Shown here piece after piece: positions 1 through 10,135 of a DNA stretch of 64,000 nucleotides. Source of the DNA: Halichondria panicea (Eukaryota; Porifera; Demospongiae; Suberitida; Halichondriidae); assembly GCF_963675165.1 (NCBI RefSeq), contig NC_087386.1, positions 6,762,066 to 6,826,065 of the forward strand. Direction: 5' to 3'. A model generated the notes under the pieces. That model did no database searches. It saw only the letters and a list, made by a program, of their open reading frames with translations, and was not told the DNA's origin. The translations under genes were made by a program, and so were the position numbers. Position 1 is the stretch's first letter. Each line of letters opens with the position of its first letter.

Positions 1-802
1 ATTATCTTTTAGTGTCCTTGTTTCAATCACTCTCGAAAGTTTCCAGTATAGCATGTTGACACAGTGATCCTTGTGTTTGCATGAGCATGCATTTATTCGC
101 TTGTAAGTACAGTATACCCATACCCAAAACCAACTGTGAGCTAAATTAGTAATAATGTCGTATATATAATATGTACTTTGCTTTATCGGGGTTCAGTGTA
201 TATAACTTTAGTACCATTGTGATGACAATTATATTATCAAAGCATGATCTAGACATAATGTATAGGGACGTCACAGTTTATTGAAGTATATCGCTGTATT
301 ATAAGAATTTTGCGTTTCTTACTAAGTTTTGCCTACGAGTGTTTTAATATATTATTATACCAACCAGCAAAAAAACCGGAACTACTACTGCATGTTGTAA
401 GCTGCCTAATGAGACAGTAGGGCTGCTACCTAAAGCATAAAAAAACTACTGGCCAGTAGCCTCCTGCTTTGCAGTAGGATAAGGAACTAAGGAACTACTA
501 CCACTGTAGTAGGGTTTCTGACTTTCAAATGAAAGACAGTAGGTAGGGCTGCCACCTAGCTAATGAAAGGTGCCACCTAATGAAAGGCACCAGGGCTCCT
601 GCTGACTATCACAATGAAAGACAGTAGGAAGTGAGTGACCAGTTTCCCGACCACCCCCCACTACAGCTCCGGAGCCCCGGTTTATAACCCACACGCTACA
701 TGGGTGAACTGCAACAAGTCAATAACGTAGGAGGAAGGGGATCTTTTAGCCTCGATCCTAGGCCGCACTGAAGATGAGGCCAGGAGCACATTACTTTGAC
801 AA
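1..802. other. Intergenic region upstream of ALG14
   Basis: No gene is visible. The first 350 bases are AT-rich and featureless. Between about 380 and 640 there is a patch of short direct and inverted repeats: the 13-base word GAAAGACAGTAGG occurs near 531 and 618, and a perfect palindrome (CTACTGGCCAGTAG) lies near 447. This may be a decayed MITE. The last 100 bases presumably hold the ALG14 promoter, but I see no clear TATA box. Confidence 0.5.
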
Positions 803-1477
803 GTGCATAAAGCTATGGAATTCTCTTTTCTGACTGCCTGTACAGCTGTAATCACGGTCCTAATCACACTGGTAATAATCAGATACTTTTACCTCGTCTC
901 CATATGTGGAAACAGCCGTACAGGAGTCAAACAAACCCGTCCCTCGAGCACCATGATTGTGCTCGGGTCTGGTGGCCACACTTCAGAGATGATGACACTT
1001 TTGAGTGGAATGGACTTGAGTCACTACACTCCCAGGACCTATGTGGTTGCCAATAGCGATACCATGAGTGCCGATAAGCTGAACAAGTTCGAGGAAGACA
1101 TTGGGAAAAGTGAAGAAGTTCGCGTTCACCTCATACCTAGAGCACGAGAAGTGAAGCAGTTGTATCTAACCAGTGTGTTCTCAACTCTCTACGCTACACT
1201 CGCCACACTACCCGTTGTCCTGGAGACCAGACCTGACCTGCTACTATGTAACGGACCTGGTACTTGTATTCCGATAGCATTTTGGACATATCTACTCAAG
1301 TTTCTGCTGCTCAAAGACGTCAAGATGATCTATGTTGAGAGTATATGTCGAGTGGAGAAGCTCTCGTTGTCCGGACTGTTACTGTACTACCTGTATATGG
1401 CAGACCATGTGATTGTACAGTGGCCCACACTTCACAAACAATATCCCAGAACTCAGTACTTGGGGAGAATTGTGTGA
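803..1477 (+). CDS. ALG14: UDP-N-acetylglucosamine transferase subunit ALG14
   Basis: ALG14 is the ER membrane anchor that recruits the catalytic subunit ALG13; together they add the second GlcNAc to dolichol-PP-GlcNAc in N-glycan assembly. It is one uninterrupted exon of 224 residues, close to the human length. Visible features are an N-terminal membrane segment (about residues 9-31), the family motif GSGGHTSEM (55-63), NGPGTC (150-155), and the YVES...R.EKLSLSG stretch (178-191) followed by a hydrophobic patch and the conserved end HKQYPRTQYLGRIV. Translation could start at Met1 or Met5; the first Met is used here. The stop is only 111 bp from the stop of the convergent METAP1. It is the only gene here apart from the Kir channel with an intronless coding region. 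Confidence 0.95.
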   Translation: MHKAMEFSFLTACTAVITVLITLVIIRYFYLVSICGNSRTGVKQTRPSSTMIVLGSGGHTSEMMTLLSGMDLSHYTPRTYVVANSDTMSADKLNKFEEDIGKSEEVRVHLIPRAREVKQLYLTSVFSTLYATLATLPVVLETRPDLLLCNGPGTCIPIAFWTYLLKFLLLKDVKMIYVESICRVEKLSLSGLLLYYLYMADHVIVQWPTLHKQYPRTQYLGRIV

Positions 1478-1588
1478 CAATAACATTTAATGTTGTCATT
1501 TAATATTAAATTTTGATTCGACAATACATGTATATAAGTAAGTCAACAGAGGAACACACACAGAGAGAGAGTATGGCTGCATGGCTGG

Positions 1589-3319
1589 CTAGGGAGTCAG
1601 GAAGTGTGGCTTGCCCTCTGCTTCAGTTCGTTGAGTGAGGATCTCACAACCTGTCTCAGTTACCAGTAGAGTGTGTTCAAACTGTGCAGACCTCTTGCCA
1701 TCCTGTACACGTGTGTGTGTGTGTGGGTGGTGGGGGGGGGGGGGGGGGGGTAAATCACTGAGCTATTTGCTAAAGAGATTATAGATACACTAAGTACAAG
1801 AGACTTGATACATCATACAGTTAAAGTAATTTTTAGAGAGTGTTTAAAAATACACCAACACAAATAATAGATATTGCCCACTCACCACGGTAGCTGCAGT
1901 CCAGTTGTCAGGCCAGGTGACATCTCTCCAAGTGCCTGAGGGGTTAAGAGTGGGTACTGGTTGGATTACACCACACAGGCACTACCTTCACTGATCATTG
2001 GCTCTATGGTGAACGTGTGCCCTGGCTTCATGACACCCACGGCCTTGTTCTCTGCATGTACAGGGAAACAGAACCAGTACTGTATACACTGCTAATAAAG
2101 ATGGCACAGAATAACTACTATCAAGGTAACCATGACTCGGAATAATTAAGAGAAAGTGGGAAAGAAATGAAGAGTTGGAGATATTTCACAGTGTTACTGA
2201 ACATCGGCCGGCACTGGTTGTGCTCTGACTTACTTGAATAGTGAGGGACATTAGGCAGAGCATGGAAGATCCTGTGAGAGAGACAGTGAGCACAGTAACA
2301 CGTCCACACACACACACGCCCACACCACTCACTGGTTGATGCCGTGGCCGCAGTATGTCCTCACTACAGAGAATCCGTTGGTTTGGGCGTGTTTCTGTAT
2401 CTCATTGCCAATGTTGCGATACTTTTCTCCCGGGTGAACTGGAAGGAGGGGGAGGGGGTCACTACTAGCACAACACACACATGTGCGGGAGGGGGTCACA
2501 ACACACACATGTGTGGGAGGGGGTCACTACTAGCACAACACACACATGTGGGGGAGGGGGTCACAACACACACATGCGTACTGTATACAGGATGGGATTT
2601 AAAAGTTCACACGCACAGAAACAGAAAAACATACAAAACTTTGCTCTCTTGCAAAGCTATAATCAAAAATGCTTTGCTAATTCTGACAGCTGTGAGCTCA
2701 CCGATGGCTATCCCCTTCATCATGCACTCATGTGCTGTCTGCACAAGCTTCTTGTTAGCATCGTCCACCTCCCCCACAAAGAATGTCTCGTTAAGGTCGC
2801 CGTGGAAACCATTGTGATAGACTGTGATATCAACTAAAGAGAAGAATTTAAAATATGTGATTAGACACAACGAGGGAGCTCCTGTAATTAGTGTGTTACT
2901 AGTACCGTTGCAAATGTCTCCGTTGACCAACTCTCTACCATCAGGTATACCGTGGCATATCACCTCATTTACAGATCTGTGTGGGTGTATATGTGTGTGG
3001 GTGTGTGTGGTGTATGGGGAGGGGGTTGTGTGTGTGGTGTGTGGGGAGGGGGGTTGTGTGTGTGGTGTGTGGGAAAGATGTATGAGCAGGAAACACACAG
3101 GTACAGCCTAAGGCACCACTAGTAGAGTTCACAGATATCCTTATTAGGACATGATAGTTCTCCTTACGTGCAGCATGATTTGGGGAAGTTGTAATAGTTG
3201 AGGGGAGATGGATAGCAGTCTCTCTCTATACACGCCTCGTGCACCAGTCTGTCCACTTCATCAGTAGTCACTCCGGGGCGAACAGCACGGCCAGCAATAT
3301 CCAGTACCTCTCGACCAAG

Positions 3320-3368
<49 letters not shown>

Positions 3369-3394
3369 AGGGTGTGTGTGTGTGTGTTGTGTGG

Positions 3395-3433
<39 letters not shown>

Positions 3434-3454
3434 GTGTGTGTGTGTGTTGTGTGG

Positions 3455-3494
<40 letters not shown>

Positions 3495-3500
3495 GTGTGG

Positions 3501-3531
<31 letters not shown>

Positions 3532-4849
3532 TGTGGAGGGGGAGGGGGTTTGTTTTTGTACTAATAGTGAAAGCATGATTGATAACACTCAATTGATGGT
3601 GAAAGTTGCTTGTTTTGACACACACCGTCGCTAACTGTTCCTTGAAAGCAGCATTTGTTATCAATACACACAGACACTCACTCTGCAAGCTATTCTCATC
3701 TCTTTGATCTCGTCCGGAGATAGCTGTTGAATGGACAATGACTTCTTAGCCTCCCTCTCACTAGTGGGCACGCCTGCACACACACAGAAGCACACATACT
3801 AACATAGGCACGAGAATGTATGAACACCTCTTACCAGTGTCTGAATAGTCTGGTTTGCCGATATGCTCTGGGATTACTCGAGGAGGACTCTGCAGAATAC
3901 ACGAGGAATGGGAATACATTTCAGTTTGAACATACTAGAGTTGGCTCTGTAACTAGAGTTCTGATGGTCCAAATTAAACGATTTTTTTATTTTCTGAAAG
4001 CTTAGAAGGAGCCCGTTCAGATGGTATGCTCAAATCCCATTTTTGGAAAGGACAATAATTTCCCATTTTCGGATAAAGACCGTGGGCTATATATAGTTCA
4101 TGGTATTTTGTCAAAAACAGGCCGAAAATAGACTTTTGATTTTAACACATCATATGAAAGGCCTCTCTCTAAACTTTCAGAAAATCATCAATTTAACGTT
4201 TTTGGGCCAACGAAACTAAAGTTATGGCCGTTCAAAGATGCTCTATTTAAGCATACAACTCACGAGTGGATAAGGACGCAGTGGCCCAGAGAAGGTGAAG
4301 CCAGGCCAGGGATTGTACGTGCTGGGTTTGGATGGGGTTTTCTTCTTGTGTACAGCTTTGTGTTCTTTCCAGTAGTTTTTGAAGCACTCCTGTGAGGCAG
4401 ATTACAGTAATGGGCTAGCTATGTGAATCATTATTGTAATTACATTAACATGTAGAAGTACGCAATGAATACAAGACCACTAACGAGGCAGTACCCACTA
4501 CGAGGAAGTACCCTACGAGGAAGTACCCTACGAGGAAGTACCCTACGAGGAAGCTAGAGCACAATATATCAGAGACAACGTCTTATATAAACATTATGTA
4601 CCAAACACGACACCACTTCAAGCTACAAGCAATGTTCAATCTAGTGCATTAGCATGCACTAATATAGTTGATAAAAATACACAGATTTAGAAGTAAGTGT
4701 CTCATGGTCTGATTGTGTGAGGTCCTCACTTGGTTACAGAAGTATGACCCCTCGAGTCCTTGCTTGACACAGGTGGGGCACTGAAGGGTGGCCTTGTTGG
4801 TGCAGCCCAGGGTCGTGCACAGCTGCACTGGACCATCCAGAGCTGCCAT
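1589..4849 (-). CDS. METAP1: Methionine aminopeptidase 1
   Basis: This cytosolic metalloprotease removes initiator Met from nascent chains. Twelve coding exons join in frame to 373 residues (human about 386): 4730-4849, 4264-4389, 3835-3889, 3682-3773, 3168-3319, 2906-2976, 2702-2833, 2333-2438, 2234-2271, 1986-2051, 1886-1935 and 1589-1702. Exons 1-2 carry the N-terminal Cys/His zinc-finger region (CTTLGC...CPTC...FCNQECF). The pita-bread fold follows with its metal ligands: the two Asp of [15 protein letters not shown], the His of PNVPHY, the Glu of TIEPM and the Glu of AQFEHTL; the substrate His of EVICHG is also present. The exon 5 acceptor is a long (CA)n run, and intron 2 carries a foldback element. 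The promoter is shared with divergent RPL34. Confidence 0.95.
1725..1750. repeat. Poly-G/TG run in METAP1 intron 11
   Basis: A (TG)n stretch runs into about 20 consecutive G, next to the acceptor of the last METAP1 exon. Read on the minus strand this is a poly-C/(CA) tract, so it could act as the pyrimidine tract of that 3' splice site. Confidence 0.7.
2441..2578. repeat. Minisatellite in METAP1 intron 7
   Basis: About four imperfect copies of a GGGAGGGGGTCAC...ACACACATGTG unit, alternately long and short, abut the acceptor of METAP1 exon 8 at 2438. On the minus strand the unit is C-rich and could extend the pyrimidine tract. Confidence 0.75.
3321..3540. repeat. (TG)n/(CA)n microsatellite in METAP1 intron 5/4 boundary
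   Basis: About 220 bases of TG repeats with interspersed TGTGGAGGG. On the coding (minus) strand it is (CA)n ending directly in the CAG of the exon 5 acceptor at 3320. Long ORFs across it are low-complexity artefacts. Confidence 0.95.
3939..4245. mobile_element. Foldback MITE-like element, family A (METAP1 intron 2)
   Basis: Near full-length copy of the repeat family seen about a dozen times here. It starts with GGCTCTGTAACTAGAGTT and ends with GTTCAAAGATGCTC. The halves are imperfect reverse complements: TTTCTGAAAGCTTAGAA...TTCAGATGG early on pairs with CATCTGAAAGG...CTAAGCTTTCAGAAA later. It has no coding capacity. Confidence 0.8.
4494..4553. repeat. Short tandem repeat, 15-bp unit
   Basis: Four copies of a CCTACGAGGAAGTAC-type unit in METAP1 intron 1; no function is apparent. 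Confidence 0.8.
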
Positions 4850-5038
4850 TGTTTATACGATATGAGCTGCTGAAGCTAGCTTGTTGAACTACATGTGACT
4901 ATATAGTGCGCATGCGCGGTGGGGAGAGTTCTTTCTCTATGTAGTTGTGTGTACAGTCAAGGTAAGTCCATGTGGTTGTGTATCTATTCCAATCCTGCAC
5001 TGACTATCAATGTAAGTATATATGATATTGTTCTATAG
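4850..5038. promoter_or_regulatory. Divergent promoter METAP1/RPL34 with NRF1-type palindrome
   Basis: The two start codons are 189 bp apart. Between them, at 4907-4917, is TGCGCATGCGC, the consensus of the NRF1 family, typical of bidirectional housekeeping promoters. A pyrimidine-rich tract (TTCTTTCTC, about 4930) could be the TOP-like start of RPL34 mRNA. A donor-like CAAG|GTAAGT near 4959 and the acceptor TATAG at 5038 mark a 5'UTR intron that ends exactly at the RPL34 ATG. NRF1 binding is inferred from the motif only. Confidence 0.65.
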
Positions 5039-5858
5039 ATGGTGAACCGATTGACATACCGTAGGAGGCTGTCCTATAACACCAAGTCCAACAAAACTAG
5101 GGTGTAAGTGAAGTCATGTTATTCTATATTAAAAGCAGACATTTACTGTACCAGTCAAGTCTATTTCTAATACACACACAACTTGTACTAAAGTACCTAG
5201 TTACTAAGTAACTGCCCCCCCCCTGCAGGTCAAAGACTCCGGGGGGTCGGCTGGTGTACCTGTACGTCAAGAAGAAGGGCACACCCCCCAAGTGTGGGGA
5301 CTGCAAGGGCAAGCTGAGTGGGGTGAGTGGGCGTCATCACTGAGCACACTTCGTAGCAAACTCAATAAGACACTTCAATGATATGATAGCAGCTAATTGA
5401 ATAGTAACCTACTTTGAAATTTAATTAATAGCCTAAGCTTTGATATAGCTGTAATATTTGTACAGCAAAGTCAGTCAGTAAGACACTTTATTGGTAGTTG
5501 TGTAATGACTGAAGTTTAAGTAGTACCCTAATGTATGGTAAGTCATCCACCCCTCCCCCTCCTCCCAGCTTCCTGCAGTGAGGCCTATTAAGTTGAAGAA
5601 CCTCTCCCGACCCAAGAAGACCGTGTCCAGGGCGTACGGAGGCTCCAGGTGTCATCAATGCCTCAGGCAGAGGTGCAGCTAGTAATTAAACGTTCATTAT
5701 TGTGATCTCCCTGTTTCCATAGCTACCTGTGCATGCTCGTAACCTTACACATGCTTTAACCTTGCTCTGTTTCTCCCTCTGATAGGATCATCAGAGCTTT
5801 CCTTATTGAGGAGCAGAAGATTGTGGTCAGAGCACTCAAGGCACAAGCTACCAAATGA
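5039..5858 (+). CDS. RPL34: 60S ribosomal protein L34 (eL34)
   Basis: Structural protein of the large cytosolic ribosomal subunit. Four coding exons (5039-5103, 5229-5322, 5569-5672, 5786-5858) give 111 residues, about the usual length. The N-terminus carries the highly conserved [16 protein letters not shown]. The C..C (CGDC) and C..C (CHQC) pairs form the likely zinc-ribbon-like site, and the end has the conserved [11 protein letters not shown]. The ATG follows directly on a 3' splice site, so the first exon is untranslated, as is common for ribosomal protein genes. I looked for C/D snoRNA boxes in the introns and found none convincing. The gene is divergent from METAP1 and convergent with NELFB (228 bp between stops). 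Confidence 0.96.
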
Positions 5859-6086
5859 ACTAACCCTACATAGAAACTGTTTTATGTTTGCTCTGTGGTT
5901 TCTGCTTACAATGTCAGATTTGATTAATTATGACAATCACTTTTGTCGTCATTCCATGCAGTTAAACTAAATACTGAGCTTTATATAAAACTACACGCGA
6001 TTGGATTGTATGAAGAGATAATTGTTTGATTAACATTCAGGACGTACAAAATAACATTGAGCTATAGCGAGAGGAGGGTTTAGAGT

Positions 6087-8456
6087 TCAGAGTTCATCTT
6101 TCTTTGATGCTCTGATGTGCTCTATCAGTCCAACGTATTGTTCTTGTGTGGCTTGACTCAACTGTGTGTGTGTGTGTGGGGGGGGGGGGCAAAGGTCAAT
6201 CAATACCAGTCAATTATATATTAACGCACTTCACTGCCTTTTTTCATGGCTGAGAGCACCTCCTCCAACAGAGAAGTGCTGAGTCGGCAATGTATCTTCC
6301 ATAGGAGTCGGCACAAGTGGAGCAACACTGTCTCACTAGCCTAGAGGGGGGAGGGGATAATGCAATCAACACTGAACAGTTCTAAGACATTCCCTCCCAC
6401 ACACAACACATACGTACAGACGAGATCACATTATTAGTCATAGGGGGACGGTTAATTAATGACATGGATTTAAATTGTACACAAAATGAAATTATGACTG
6501 TAGTCTAGTTAAACTCCCTCTCCTCCTCACACATACGTACTGTAGTCTAGTTAAACTCCCTCTCCTCCTCACACATTACTGTAGTCTAGTTAAACTCCCT
6601 CTCCTCCTCACACATAGTCTAGTTAAACTCCCTCTCCTCCTCACACATTACTGTAGTCTAGTTAAACTCCCTCTCCTCCTCACACATACATACGTACTAA
6701 GACAATGTCTAGAGCCAGTTACCTGACAACAAGGCATCCAAAACTGCCTCAACATGACCTGGAGAGTGGCCACCTTCAGCTCTTGCTGGCAGGTCACATG
6801 ATGCACGAGTATGTGGAGGAACACGTCCGGCATCTGTGTTCCCTCAGTGCTGCTAGTGAAGGCTCTAGCAATCGTAGGGAGCAGGAAAATAAATGATTTC
6901 AGTTCTTTTTTCTCGAGTAAGTGGACAGCGTACATACAAGTGATGTACATCGCCGAGGTGTGCTTTGTGAGATACTTGATGAAGTTCTGTGAGGGTGTGT
7001 GCGGTGGGTGTTCCTCGCCCAGCTGACGATAGAGCACTCGTAAACTATTCTCAGCCATCAGTGAGAGGAGATCCGGAATGAAGCGAATCAGCAGATCTGT
7101 GTCCTAGAGGAGGGAGGGGGGCAAGTATGGGAACTATATTATAATTATATGTTCACTTACAAATTTATCTTCGTAGTATTCTTTGCTGTCTATTAGTCTA
7201 AGTGACTTGAGCCCCAACAAAAGCAGTCGCACCAAACACTCTAAATCATTGCTCTCCTGCATGTGGAGAATGGACACCATCTTTAACTATGAGTACAGAG
7301 GACTGCAACTGCTCACTCACTCTTGGTAACTGGGACTGCTCGAATAGTTGCAATATATTCTGTAGTATGCTCTTGCAGAGTGTGTGGAGTGTGTATGGGT
7401 CTCTCAGGAGCATCGACACATCTCTGTAGGGGGGGTAAAAAAGTTCTAAGCAACGAGACTTGAACTTCTAGCAATAATTGATCCACTTGTAGCTCTATCA
7501 AAGACCTTCTAAATGCACATTTTAGCTGTGAATTTGGTTACTTAAGTTATGGGCAAAAATGCTTCTACTACCAAGGATTACAGCACAGCACTCCCTCACC
7601 CCAGTATGTCATCTCCCTGCTCTTGTTCCTCTATGAAGCTGTACAACTCTCTAGTCTTCTTAGCGTCCACTCCTCCCACACGCACACACGCATCCAGACA
7701 CCACGCAAACTTCCGACATCGATCCAGCTCACACAACTTGCTCTCTTTCTCGTGCAAGGTCATCAGAAGGTCCGCACGCAATGTACAATAATGACTAATC
7801 TGCGTACGAAGAAACAGTGTTCGTAGAAACTGCAGCAGTGTTGTGTAGAGAGTGGGGGAATTCCCTAACATCGATACAAGCTCTTGAATGACAGCATTTT
7901 GTCGTCGTGACCGCGGTAAAATTGACAGAAAAGATACCGAATTTTTAGATTTATCTTCAACACCAAATAACAGATTTTCTTTGTCTGAGATGTACTGATC
8001 TAACAGCGGACTAACGGCCTCCCCAAACAGGCCCTGATTGGTTGACCATATCTGCTGCTTCACGCCGAGCGGACAGGAATTATATAACTCTACATTTTCT
8101 GAGAGTGGCCGAAGATATTTTTCATCGATAATGGGCAACTTTTGCATGATTTGCAAACACACTGAACGAAGTTGTGCATCTCCTCCAATGTAGCGGAAAC
8201 ATCGATCGAGTAATTTCGTTAGTGCTCTATCCTCCAGATTGTCAACTTTAGACAGTAGCTTTTCCTGCATTTTCTGAAACAGACTAGTGTGTATCTGAGC
8301 ACGTGTGATGCCATGTAGGTCCAGTATAGGGAGAGCAGGGTTCATGGAGGATATACCCACTTTGTTCTGTGTCTGTACTTTTGTGATGGAGTCAAATGCA
8401 TCCTCGTTGTTCTTGAAGATACCAGTGATGTACTCTGCACCCGTATTGTCAGACAT
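6087..8456 (-). CDS. NELFB: Negative elongation factor B (NELF-B/COBRA1)
   Basis: Subunit of the NELF complex, which holds RNA polymerase II paused near promoters. Six exons (7600-8456, 7321-7423, 7161-7256, 6723-7103, 6230-6340, 6087-6161) give 540 residues (human 580). Recognisable blocks are ALPILDLHG near the N-terminus, VKQQIWSTNQGLFGEAVSPLL, LLQFLRTLFLRTQ..HYCTLRADLLM, and KFAWCLDAC. Exon 3 may start at 7256 (best alignment) or at an upstream in-frame acceptor near 7284. The start at 8456 is preferred because the frame upstream runs into a poly(A)-encoded lysine run belonging to a LINE tail. The exon 5 donor is the less usual GTGCGT. The protein ends in KKDEL, probably by chance in a nuclear protein. 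Confidence 0.93.
6520..6690. repeat. Minisatellite in NELFB intron 4
   Basis: About five imperfect copies of a 35-40 bp unit containing TAGTCTAGTTAAACTCCC and CCTCCTCACACAT, directly downstream of the NELFB exon 4 donor on the minus strand. Copies differ by small deletions. Confidence 0.85.
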
Positions 8457-8537
8457 GATGCAGCAGCTACATAGACTAAATGTAGACTCGAGACTAAATG
8501 AGCAAAGATATATCAGATTCAGAATAAAAATCCTACT

Positions 8538-8543
8538 TTCTTT

Positions 8544-8581
<38 letters not shown>

Positions 8582-10045
8582 CTTTATAATGTTTGATGCA
8601 GAGGAAGCATACAGGATATGACAAGGTAGCTAAATGAAGCTAATAATGAAGTCAGTCCATAACCAAAAAGTAAAGGTGCAGGTGCAGTTCTACTTAAGTG
8701 AAAAAAAGAAAAAAGGAAAAAAAAAAATGTTAACTTATTGCTATAATTTTGACAGGGATAATTTAAAAGCAGATGGGCTAGGGCTACTGATAACATTTAG
8801 GGGAAGGGAATTCCAAATGGGGATTACGCTTACAAAAAAGGAATGTCTATGGGCTAGGGTTTTAACATATGGTTTAAAAATAATTTGATTATGAGGGTGA
8901 CGGGGGGAAGGGCGAGGATGGAGGGTGAAAACATTGGGAGATATTATAGATAAATTGTTAAGTATATTAAAGCAGACTTTCAGTTTTTGGTTTTTCCTTC
9001 GAGATGACAGAGGTTTCCAGTTTAAGGAGGCAAGCAGGTCAGGGTATTCTGCCCTCCACTGCTTCGTTACAATTTTCCCTGCAAATTTTTGGACGCTTTC
9101 CAGTTTTTTTATATCTGTGTGGTGATGAGGGTCCCAGACTGCACCGCAATAGTCTAACTTAGGCAGAACAGCCGTGCGGTAGATCTGGTTCCTGATCTGA
9201 GGTGGTGATTTATGGAACTTGCGATGGATGAAGCCAAGATGTTGTTTGGCCTTCTTGCAGGTGTTGTGTATGTGACATGCCCATTTTAGATCATTATTGA
9301 TAGTAACACCAAGGTACTTTACAGTATCACATGGGGAGATCCGATGGTTGTTTATATCTATATTCATTGGGATAGTGCGTGTAGAGCGAGTTATTGTAAG
9401 CAGTTTGGTCTTGGAGTGGTTTGCTGTGAGGCCGTGAGATTGCATCCAGGAGTTTATTTCATTGACATCTCCCTGTAGGTCCTGAGTTTCAATTGTCGAG
9501 TTTATGGGCTTGTAGAGAAGGATATCGTCTGCGTATAGAATGAGTTTGGCATTGGTGGACAGGTTGATGTTAGCAATTGAGTTCATGAAAATGTTGAATA
9601 ATAGCGGTCCTAAGATTGACCCTTGTGGGACACCTGAGGTCACTGCAACAGGGTCTGACATAGTTCCCTCCAGGACTACCCTTTGCTCTCTGTTGGTAAG
9701 ATAGTCTTTTGTCCAATGCAGTAGGTTGCCACAAATGCCTACGGCTTGGAGAGAGGATATGATCTGTGGGTGGGGTACTGAGTCAAATGCTTTCTTGACG
9801 TCAAAGAACACAGTTGCCACTTGGTGATCATTTTCTAGAAGTTTGTGCCAGTCGTTAGTGACAGATAGGAGGGCTTCTTGAGTTGAAGATTTTGGTCTGA
9901 AGCCAAACTGGCAGTTTGACAGGAGCTTGTTTGAGTATAAGAACTTTGAGATTCTCTTGTTTTCTATTTAAAGAGCATCCCATTGTTCAGGGAAATTCCC
10001 TAATATGCTAATCATGTTTTGGAATAGGTACAAGAAGGGGATCCC
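8538..10045 (-). mobile_element. 5'-truncated non-LTR retrotransposon (LINE)
   Basis: The element contains a reverse transcriptase frame (8741-9967) and ends, on the minus strand, in a poly(A) tail seen here as a T run at 8538-8584. The tail lies only 82 bp upstream of the NELFB start codon. The 5' edge near 10045 is uncertain: a VPIPK-like remnant sits near 10030, but the expected NYRPISLL region is missing, so there is 5' truncation plus an internal deletion or decay. No endonuclease or gag-like ORF remains. I could not define target-site duplications. It sits between the divergent genes NELFB and BAG6. Confidence 0.85.
8741..9967 (-). CDS. Non-LTR retrotransposon reverse transcriptase, partial
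   Basis: An open frame of 408 residues with no Met at its true beginning (it opens after an in-frame TAA at 9968-9970; GTG at 9820 is only an internal codon). RT blocks are in order: NCQFGFRPKSSTQEAL, TVFFDVKKAFDSV, SGVPQGSILGPLLF, the catalytic LYADDILLY, KTKLLTI, and VKYLGVTINNDLKW. A CR1/Jockey-type C-terminal region follows with LPKLDYCGAVWDPH and IPIWNSLP. The uninterrupted frame and intact YADD suggest recent insertion, but it lacks the N-terminal RT blocks and the endonuclease, so it should not be autonomous. The exact clade (CR1, L2 or Jockey) needs phylogeny. Confidence 0.9.
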   Translation of the reverse strand: MENKRISKFLYSNKLLSNCQFGFRPKSSTQEALLSVTNDWHKLLENDHQVATVFFDVKKAFDSVPHPQIISSLQAVGICGNLLHWTKDYLTNREQRVVLEGTMSDPVAVTSGVPQGSILGPLLFNIFMNSIANINLSTNAKLILYADDILLYKPINSTIETQDLQGDVNEINSWMQSHGLTANHSKTKLLTITRSTRTIPMNIDINNHRISPCDTVKYLGVTINNDLKWACHIHNTCKKAKQHLGFIHRKFHKSPPQIRNQIYRTAVLPKLDYCGAVWDPHHHTDIKKLESVQKFAGKIVTKQWRAEYPDLLASLNWKPLSSRRKNQKLKVCFNILNNLSIISPNVFTLHPRPSPRHPHNQIIFKPYVKTLAHRHSFFVSVIPIWNSLPLNVISSPSPSAFKLSLSKL

Positions 10046-10135
10046 CTCACATTGTACGACCATTCATGATCCACGGCCACACGATCGATCACTTTCTGCC
10101 GCAGCGTGTGTTGAGATCCAGCTAGCTAGCCGGCC

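Noticed and set aside
3164-3688. His/Thr-rich and Cys/Val-rich ORFs on both strands
   Set aside because: (CA)n/(TG)n translation; only the short parts that belong to METAP1 exon 5 are real.
5105-5785. snoRNA genes in RPL34 introns
   Set aside because: I looked for C (RTGATGA) and D (CTGA) box pairs near intron ends and found none properly spaced.
8457-8624. N-terminal extension of NELF-B with a poly-lysine stretch
   Set aside because: The lysines come from the LINE poly(A) tail; the conserved protein begins at the Met at 8456.
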